From UBA12276 sp041476285 (GTDB taxonomy: Archaea > Micrarchaeota > Micrarchaeia > Micrarchaeales > Micrarchaeaceae), in contig JBGOTD010000007.1 of the NCBI GenBank assembly GCA_041476285.1, forward strand, positions 1 to 14,891: a stretch of DNA of 14,891 bases, written 5' to 3'. Made by a program: the position numbers and the translations under genes. The notes beneath the pieces were generated by a model. That model searched no databases. It saw only the letters and a program-made list of their open reading frames with translations, and was not told the DNA's origin. Every line of letters starts with the position of its first letter. Positions within the stretch are counted from its first letter, which is position 1. Below, one piece after another: positions 5,772 to 13,000 of this stretch.

Positions 5772-5887
5772 TGTCAAACGGTAATAGGAGCAGGGAAACG
5801 CCCGATCCCATTCCGAACTCGGAAGCTAAGCCTGCTTACGATATGTGTGTACTGCCTTCGGGTGGGAAAGCATATTGCTGTTTGGCA
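5772..5887 (+). rRNA. 5S ribosomal RNA
   Basis: The 116-nt segment has the 5S core GATCCCATTCCGAACTCGGA, followed by AAGCTAAGCCTGC, and closes with a 10-bp terminal stem: 5772-5781 (TGTCAAACGG) pairs with 5878-5887 (CTGTTTGGCA) using two G-U pairs. It has its own TATA box. It is about 2.9 kb from, and opposite in strand to, the 16S gene, so rRNA genes are unlinked here. Confidence 0.95.
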
Positions 5888-5890
5888 TTC

Positions 5891-5900
5891 TATTTATACT
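5891..5900 (+). promoter_or_regulatory. TATA-like element upstream of the helical unknown gene
   Basis: TATTTATACT begins only a few nt after the 5S gene and is centred about 31 nt upstream of the ATG at 5927, predicting a leader of a few nt. The T-rich stretch may also help end the 5S transcript. Confidence 0.4.
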
Positions 5901-5926
5901 AATCAAATATTCGACAAACTGATACC

Positions 5927-6508
5927 ATGCAATCTGATTCTGAAAATATCGAAGCATGGCTTCTATGCCAGGATATGCTTAACAAGGCAAAGAACGAACT
6001 TGTAACGCAGGCGATAGAAACACTCCACGACGAGATAAACGCAAAGAATATAGAAATAAACGGATCGCTAATCTCGCTTCCTGACAAGCCAAAGGAGACG
6101 GAAATGGACATGTTCATAATAAACAAGTTACTGGGCGAGGAGGAAAAGATGAAGGAAATGTACGGCAATTACATAAAGTCTAAAGAGACCGACAGCATAG
6201 CCCTGAGCGCTTCGATGGTTGAACGCATGGAAAAACTAAAGAAGTTTCTTCTTTCTATAGAAAAAATATCAATTCTGATGCACTATAGTAATATGATTGA
6301 CGCCTGGATGAACGACATCGGAATGCATGCTGCTGCAAAGGACCCGGCAGCGATCATAGCAAAAACCTGCGAAAAAGAGGAGCAACGGCTAAAAATATTG
6401 GAATACCTTTTGAAAAACAGCACGATAACCAAAGAGCAGATATTTACGCAATCGGAACGCAAAATTCTTGAAAATGCAAGACTTTTAGCGGCAGGCAATA
6501 AAATTTAA
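5927..6508 (+). CDS. Hypothetical helical protein (193 aa)
   Basis: I do not recognise the family. The protein is acidic to neutral, rich in Glu, Lys, Met and Ile, and almost entirely predicted helical. Heptad-like stretches occur around residues 10-45, 65-85 and 95-115 (ASMVERMEKLKKFLLSIEKI). The end, from about residue 145 (TCEKEEQRLKILEYLLKNST onward), looks like a small winged-helix-type or three-helix unit (ITKEQIFTQSERKILENARL), which might contact nucleic acid or protein. No signal peptide, membrane segment or metal-binding motif is seen. It begins with an ATG shortly after a TATA-like element next to the 5S gene and ends 7 nt before the stop of a convergent gene. Codon use fits the neighbours, so it is probably a real lineage-specific gene. 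Confidence 0.65.
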   Translation: MQSDSENIEAWLLCQDMLNKAKNELVTQAIETLHDEINAKNIEINGSLISLPDKPKETEMDMFIINKLLGEEEKMKEMYGNYIKSKETDSIALSASMVERMEKLKKFLLSIEKISILMHYSNMIDAWMNDIGMHAAAKDPAAIIAKTCEKEEQRLKILEYLLKNSTITKEQIFTQSERKILENARLLAAGNKI

Positions 6509-6515
6509 TCTGTTT

Positions 6516-6923
6516 TTAGGACTTTGCAGTTTTAGGCATGAATACAAGGTCAACTTCTTTCTTCATTTTTAAAATTCCATCAAATGCAGCAACAACATCC
6601 TCATTGTCATATAAATTACCCCTGCCGTATAATCGTATTTGTGGAGTGGACAGCTTAAATAATACGACATCGCCCAAAGCGGGCTTCCATCTTATATTGA
6701 CCTCTATATCCTGTTTGCCCTCTGCTGGCATCTCGCTTTTATCTAGCAGAATAGGAACCGCATTGTCTATCTGGGTTTTCACCTTATTTAGGTCGATACT
6801 CTTTATGTTTGCGCTGTAAGATACATGAAAAGCTATCCCGTCCTTGCTGTACTCGACCTTGATGCCTTTATTTTTTGCCTCATTGACAAAATCTTCAGAA
6901 TTTCGTGTTTTTGTTGCCGCCAT
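6516..6923 (-). CDS. Hypothetical small alpha/beta protein (135 aa)
   Basis: I do not recognise the family. The sequence alternates helices and amphipathic strands: an N-terminal helix (SEDFVNEAKNKG), strands IKVEYSKDGIAFHVSY and QDIEVNIRWKP, then GDVVLFKLSTPQIRLYGRG, a helix (NEDVVAAFDGIL) and a last strand EVDLVFMP. There is no signal peptide, Cys or membrane helix, so it should be cytosolic. Start ATG at 6923; an AT-rich TATA-like run (6934-6949) lies just upstream, so the message is probably leaderless or nearly so. It lies 37 nt after the stop of the metallopeptidase gene on the same strand, so it may also receive read-through from that operon. Its stop is 7 nt from the stop of the convergent gene. 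Confidence 0.65.
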   Translation of the reverse strand: MAATKTRNSEDFVNEAKNKGIKVEYSKDGIAFHVSYSANIKSIDLNKVKTQIDNAVPILLDKSEMPAEGKQDIEVNIRWKPALGDVVLFKLSTPQIRLYGRGNLYDNEDVVAAFDGILKMKKEVDLVFMPKTAKS

Positions 6924-6960
6924 ATTCGCACCATTATAATATAAAATTCTCTTTATTTAA

Positions 6961-9900
6961 TTATATCTGCAGAAGGCTTATGATTATCTTTTCATCCTTG
7001 TCCGCCTTTATCGCCTTTTCCAATTTTTCAACTACCTTTTGGGACACCTGTGTGCCTCCATTTAAGTCTTTCATTGTCATTTTTTCATCGAAATTGTTTG
7101 CAGCATACAATAGATTTGCAAGAGCCAGCCCTATCCCGTATTTGTTGCGCGCGCTTTTCTGATTCTCATCCTTCATTATGTTGTAAAGGTCCTTATGAAT
7201 GTCCTTGCTTTTCTTAAACAACTCATAAAGCTCTCCGCTCCACGCTACCAGCGTATGTTTATCGGAATTTTTCAGATAGTTTCCGGCGTGTTCGGAAGAG
7301 GCACCTACCATGAACTTATAATCAAAGGCCTCTCCCCATGTCTCCTTTGTCTCGTACAGTTTTTGCGCGAAAACGGCACCTCCTTCATGTAGCAAAGGAA
7401 TCAGGCTGTCATTTATTGCGCGTTTCTCTGGCGTGTCTACCTTTTCGAAATATGCCATCTCGTTTTTGGCCTGGGCCGCATGCGACAGTTCATGCACGAC
7501 TGTGGAGTCCTCTGCATCATATTTTAGATTGATATCCTTTCTAGTCACGTCATAGTAGCCATTTGTCTTATACTTTACCCCGCTAATTTCTGATACAATA
7601 TCTGTGGCAACCTTCAGCATCACTTTTGGTGTGTCAACGCCATGCTTTGCCAGGAAATCCAAATAGTTGTCGTAATTTCCATACACCCGTTTCAGCCCCG
7701 AGTACATCATTACGAAGTTATGCTTGACATCCTTGAAATCCTGGTCCAGTTTAGTGTTAAAGATCAAGACCCTCATGACTTCCGCCACCGCACTGTTCTC
7801 TCCAAAATGTGATTTTACGACATCTGTTAGCTCCTTTATCCTGCTGGCAATTTCTTTATCCCCAAAGAAATCCACAAGTTCTTTTGCCTTTGAATCCAAT
7901 TTCCCAACACTTGTTCCTTCAACTGCCAAAAGCGCCGCGCCCATTGAATTGTATATCTTGTCACCTACTACTGTATCTCTCTTGTAGTTATCTGCTGCCT
8001 TCTTCAGCTCATTTGCAGTCGCCTCTTTTATATTGCCCGATTCAACTTTGGCTTCCAAATAGCTTATCAAGGCACCGTATCCTCCTATATCTCCAATAGG
8101 TGCCACTACCTCTATGTCCCTGTCGCTCTCTTTTACGGCGGACCCGGCAGCCATTACTGAAGTGGTTGCATAATCTATTGAATATTCTTTTTTGCCGGTC
8201 TTGACTGCTGTTTCTGCGCCTTTGGGTGCCTTTTTGCTTGAATCATTTCTCAAATCACTTATAACCGACTTTGAAATAGCCCAATCCGCATCTGGTTTGC
8301 TTACGTCCTCTCCGCGGCTTTGCTTCTCCTTATTTATTTTTACGTGATTTTCCCTGCCGCCCCTTCTTACATGTATCAACGGATTAATCCCATATGTGTA
8401 CTTTGCACCATGCGTACCGTCATATGCATCCAGTTTTGTTTCAGAGCCGTATTTGTATACGTCTTCCTTGAATGTGCTATTCAGGGCCTTCACAACTTTT
8501 GCCATGTCCTCTGCCGAATTGGCGTATATCACGATCTTCTCATTCGCGCCCTTATTGAAATGTGCAGCGTCGAAGCCTGTTTCATACTCGCTGGCGCTTT
8601 TGGCGAACTTGAATTTTATTCCAGAAATCTCACCGCTCGTTATCATCTTGTCAAGAGTTTGTGTAACTTTGGAAATAGACTCGTTAAGGTATTCTGCCTT
8701 CGGCTGTACGAATATCTTGTATGACTTGTTGCTATATCCATGGCTGTCCTCTACGACATATTTCCCCTTATTGCCCTGCATCCAGCTCCATCGGGCATTG
8801 ACAACATCACCATTCATCATCCACCCGTTCTTTTTCATATCCTCTACTACTCCCCTTTGGGTGAGCACCTGCCTGCCAACTTCTTCTGGTCTTTGGAGCA
8901 GGCTCTTTGCCTGGCGTTTCGTTTGCTCCTTGGTCGAGCCGCTTAAATATTCCTTCATGTAGCGCTTTATCGAGCTTCCAACCTGCTCATTGACAAACTT
9001 TTTTGTTGCAGCCTTTGCCCTTGAAGATAATCCCTTATAGTTCCTCATCAGCGAATCCACTATTCCAGATACCTCCTTTTTACTTGGCTCCTGTAATATC
9101 CCCTCTGTTTTTGAACTCCCGAAATACCTATTCATATAGGTCTTAACCGTTTTCCATATCCTTTCGCTGGTTGGCTGCTGGGCTACTTTTTCCGGTGCTT
9201 TGGTTTCGGCAGTCACCGGCGCAGCCTCCTTCTTTTTAAACAGCTCGCTGCTCTCCTTAAACATGTTTATCCTTTTCAATGAGAGCGATGAAACAGCAAG
9301 CCGAACCAATCTTTCTTTGGTCATGTCAGAAGGTACATTAATTTTGTAGTCCTTTAGAAGCCCATTAAGCTGCTCAGTGGACATCGCGTTTGTAGTTCTG
9401 AGCTTTTCATTAAGCTCGCTGGGATTGTTTACATAGCCGCGTCTTCCCTTGTAGTAGTTTTTATAGAAGTCTGCAACCGCCATCCCGACTCCGCCGCCAT
9501 ATGCAGAACCAGATGGCGCCTTTAGCGGTGGCGGATTTCCTGGCGCCTTTTTGGGCTCCACATATTTTGTATAATAATCATTAACCTTTCCTAGTGAAAG
9601 CTTGCGCACCGCATAATCTACCCTAGCTGCATCATCCATGTTTGCAGTCTCTTTCTCTAATCCATTCAGCTTCAGCATCTGCCGTACTTCATCAGATTTC
9701 ATTTTCATTGACATTATGATGCGCTTGTCAAGTTCATTCTTGTTGCTATACTTGCCGTAGAAGGCTCCAGCTTCCCCTACCGCTCCTACAACTTTTTCTG
9801 TGCTTTTTCCTGTGACTCTGTTGTATCCCCTTCCTATGCCGATTCCTCTTCCTGCGCCACCTGCAGCTATGCCCTTTGTCCATCCGACAAGAGATGCTAT

Positions 9901-10020
9901 TCCAAAGATCTCAAAAAAGTCCCTGCCTATTGAACCTCTTGCCGCAAGCAGCAATATTATGATGATTATTACGGGTATGAAGGCATAAATTGCGCCCAAA
10001 CTAAGCAAGATCAGGATCAT
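6961..10020 (-). CDS. Large membrane-anchored HExxH metallopeptidase-like protein (1019 aa)
   Basis: Residues 2-27 form one strong membrane helix (IPVIIIIILLLAARG) followed by Arg and a Gly-rich stretch (GGAGRGIGIGRG), suggesting an N-out, C-in anchor by the positive-inside rule, though the opposite is possible. Two related helical repeats with a SAP-like pattern (M-x-S-x-E-x-L-x-x-L-L-K) sit at about 105-150 and 215-260. A Pro/Lys-rich linker follows. Residues about 395-560 alternate strands and helices (SYKIFVQP, GIKFKFAKSASEYETGFDAA, EKIVIYANSAED). Near the C-terminus, VVHELSHAAQ (His843, Glu844, His847) is a zinc-peptidase motif, and HEGGAVFAQ supplies a candidate third ligand Glu879, a gluzincin-like layout. 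Peptidase activity is inferred; the substrate is unknown. ATG follows the stop of the upstream gene by 1 nt, so translation is coupled and the two products probably act together at the membrane. Confidence 0.8.
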   Translation of the reverse strand: MILILLSLGAIYAFIPVIIIIILLLAARGSIGRDFFEIFGIASLVGWTKGIAAGGAGRGIGIGRGYNRVTGKSTEKVVGAVGEAGAFYGKYSNKNELDKRIIMSMKMKSDEVRQMLKLNGLEKETANMDDAARVDYAVRKLSLGKVNDYYTKYVEPKKAPGNPPPLKAPSGSAYGGGVGMAVADFYKNYYKGRRGYVNNPSELNEKLRTTNAMSTEQLNGLLKDYKINVPSDMTKERLVRLAVSSLSLKRINMFKESSELFKKKEAAPVTAETKAPEKVAQQPTSERIWKTVKTYMNRYFGSSKTEGILQEPSKKEVSGIVDSLMRNYKGLSSRAKAATKKFVNEQVGSSIKRYMKEYLSGSTKEQTKRQAKSLLQRPEEVGRQVLTQRGVVEDMKKNGWMMNGDVVNARWSWMQGNKGKYVVEDSHGYSNKSYKIFVQPKAEYLNESISKVTQTLDKMITSGEISGIKFKFAKSASEYETGFDAAHFNKGANEKIVIYANSAEDMAKVVKALNSTFKEDVYKYGSETKLDAYDGTHGAKYTYGINPLIHVRRGGRENHVKINKEKQSRGEDVSKPDADWAISKSVISDLRNDSSKKAPKGAETAVKTGKKEYSIDYATTSVMAAGSAVKESDRDIEVVAPIGDIGGYGALISYLEAKVESGNIKEATANELKKAADNYKRDTVVGDKIYNSMGAALLAVEGTSVGKLDSKAKELVDFFGDKEIASRIKELTDVVKSHFGENSAVAEVMRVLIFNTKLDQDFKDVKHNFVMMYSGLKRVYGNYDNYLDFLAKHGVDTPKVMLKVATDIVSEISGVKYKTNGYYDVTRKDINLKYDAEDSTVVHELSHAAQAKNEMAYFEKVDTPEKRAINDSLIPLLHEGGAVFAQKLYETKETWGEAFDYKFMVGASSEHAGNYLKNSDKHTLVAWSGELYELFKKSKDIHKDLYNIMKDENQKSARNKYGIGLALANLLYAANNFDEKMTMKDLNGGTQVSQKVVEKLEKAIKADKDEKIIISLLQI

Positions 10021-10021
10021 A

Positions 10022-13000
10022 TCATCGACGTCTCTTGTTTGCCCCTCCTATGAAACCAAATTCCTTTGCTATTATTACCGCAACAACCGCCATAGTGGCG
10101 ATGAGTTCGAGAATCCCTATTGCACCGAAGTTCAGCGCATAGGAGCCTATCTCAAACTGTGCCGCCGTCATGTTTGGCGCGAATGAATAGTTGAATGCAT
10201 AGACATTGGCCGTATCCTCAGCGCTTATATTTTGCGCGAATTCGGTAACTCCGCCTGACGCTCCAAGCCATGTCTGGTTAACTATAAGCGGCTCTGGACC
10301 TGGTCCACCGTAATATTGTGCCATCACCCTGTTCTGTCCAACTCCGCATGCCTGGAACGAGTCCTTGAATTTGCCTGCTGAATCAGTTTGCACTATGTCT
10401 ATGAGTCCCAGCTGTGAGGTGAAAGCGCCGGTGCCGTTGGGGAATACAGGAACGCAATACTGGTATAAGCTCGGATTGCTTGGGTCGTTTCGCACGGCGC
10501 TCAGGCCGCCATAGCCGTAAAGGTTGCAGTTGTATGTCACCGGATTCAATAGGCTTTTTGGCGGCAGTTCGCATCCTCCTCCTGCATATGTTATCTCCTG
10601 CGCCTCATCCTTGCCTATCGGTTGCTGTTGGGTAACTGTGCTCAACGGATTTGCGACAGCACATTCCTTCGAGTTTGGTGCAATGCTGCACTGCAGCGCA
10701 TTTGTATAGTAGCCAATCGGGTTTGAGCCTGTCGGAGATGATGTTGCATTGTAATAATTTATGTTGGTGTTCCAGTAAAGGTATATGTCTGAACCTGAAG
10801 GTATGGGTTTCAATCCTGTTGGCGTCATGTAAGCCGCAGTTCCGGCAACTTTCACTGTGGTCTCATTTTCGTTTGAGGGATTTATGAGCGTTGAGCTGTT
10901 TAGCGATATCGTTGTTATGTTGGCAAAGTCAACGTCAAGAGGCATGTATATCGTGTTGTTGAACCTGTCCACGAATGTATACACTAATCTGTTGTATCCG
11001 AAAAGCGTCTTTGTTCCTGTAAGGTTGAGCACTATGTTTGCAAAATGCGATGCCTGCTTGAACAATTCGAACAGCTGGAAGTATCTTGTGGTATTTGTGT
11101 TGTTGTATCCGAACTTGCTTGGCTCATTGAAATAATTATCAGAGGAATAATAATAATCAGGGCAAGTTCCGCCGCAGTTTGCACCTGTATTGACAGCGTT
11201 AGTTGCTATCTGGGCGTTGTATGCGAAGAATGTGCCAAAAGATGAAACCTGCTGATACTGCTGTAATTGATAATTATAGAGGTGCTCTGCATTCATTACG
11301 GTTGGGAGATCCGTTCTTGAATTTGCCAGCTCCGCACCTGCAGTTTCAGGATTTATTGTCTGGTTAATAAAGATCTCGCCAAAAAGCCTATTTGTAAAGA
11401 CCTGGAAGTTTATGTACGGTGATGTTATCAATCCCGCATCTGAAAGATTCTGCACATAGTTGTTCTGCGAAGGAATGTATTTGAAATATGTACTGCCGCC
11501 TTCTATTGTCTGGGTTAAAGGCCCGGACCTGTCGGAGAGCGACGTTACCCTGTAAGTGTATGATGTAGTTACGGGAGTACTAGCTATTGATAATCCTGTT
11601 GTTATTGCAGTCCAAGCGGCATAACATATGGCCTCGGTTATAAGACTTCCAAACAATCCGCCACCGCCACCGCTCGGAGGCGGGACACCACCTGTAGCCA
11701 TAAAGAAGGGCTTTGGTTGCAGCGGAGGCTTCATTGGAATTGGTGGATATTCAAGCGACCATGATTGCTCTAAGTCAAGGGTTATCTTAAATGGAGTTAT
11801 CACATAGCCGTTCAGATCAGTCTTGATGTATGTACTAGGCAAGTTTATACTCGATTTAGCTGTTGGGAATGCGCCAGTCGCTAATGTGTTATAGTTGTTT
11901 GTACCTCCCAAGCCCCCGCTGAGCTCGTTCTGCTGGCTCCCCTGGAAGTCAACGCTGTTTACGCCCGTCGGAAATATTGATGAGAGCTGATTCTGGATAT
12001 TAAGATACTGCACAGGTCCTCCGAGGCTCTCCACATAGCTGAATGAGTTGGGGATTCCAAGTATTGGCGGATAGAGGAACTGCAACACCTCCGTATTGCT
12101 GTCATATATGCATGGCGAATTGTCTGACGGGCTCTGATTCAGATAGCAGACATATGATGCATTGTCCATGAACGAGAGCTTGGTATAATTCTGTATGTTC
12201 GGTCTCAGGACAAGCAGTTCTGAGTATAATGGTTTATATGGGTCATCATTTCCACCCAAGAGACAGAGACCAGGCTGGCTAGCAAAATAACATGTACCAA
12301 GCGAATAGCTCCATGGATGCGCCATCAGGTATAATGTTCCGTTATAGTCTGCAGATATGCTGATGCTGTTTGTTCCGGGACCGACATGCCCTCCTACTGC
12401 ATCGACCTTCGGACCCACGGGCTGATATTGCACGTTAATATCGCCTGCATTATGTGTGCAGCCAAGCGCGCAATAGGATATTGCTATGCCATTTGGGGTT
12501 GCAATGTTCGCAGAAAGCGGCCAGCCATACGGTTTCCATCCATATGAAGGCGCAACTGCACCTCCCAGTCCTGGAATGCCTGTCCCGGCCCCTGTTACAC
12601 TGGGGCCCAGTGCGCTCAGGGTATTTATACGTGTTGGATTTACCGGTATCTCAGTTCCATTCTCGCCGAATGCCCTAAGCATTAGAACCGAGACTGGAAT
12701 GCCGCCGTCTAGACTGAATGTCCAGTTGTCTATGACATACAATATCCCTTTTGAATCTATTATTGAGACCGGATGATGATTTGCAGGTTTGTCGAAGGCA
12801 TACGAGGCGTAGTCTGGATTTTCTACAAAAGAATTATATGCGGTTTTCAATGCAGAATCATTGTACGGTCCTCCATTTGCAAAATATTTTATTATGTTCA
12901 TTGAAAAGCTGGCATTCGAATAGGATAGTGATATATTGCCTGCAAATGCAAATCCATCTGATCCGCCAAACTTCCCTGTAAGGCCGCCTCCGCCTGTTGT

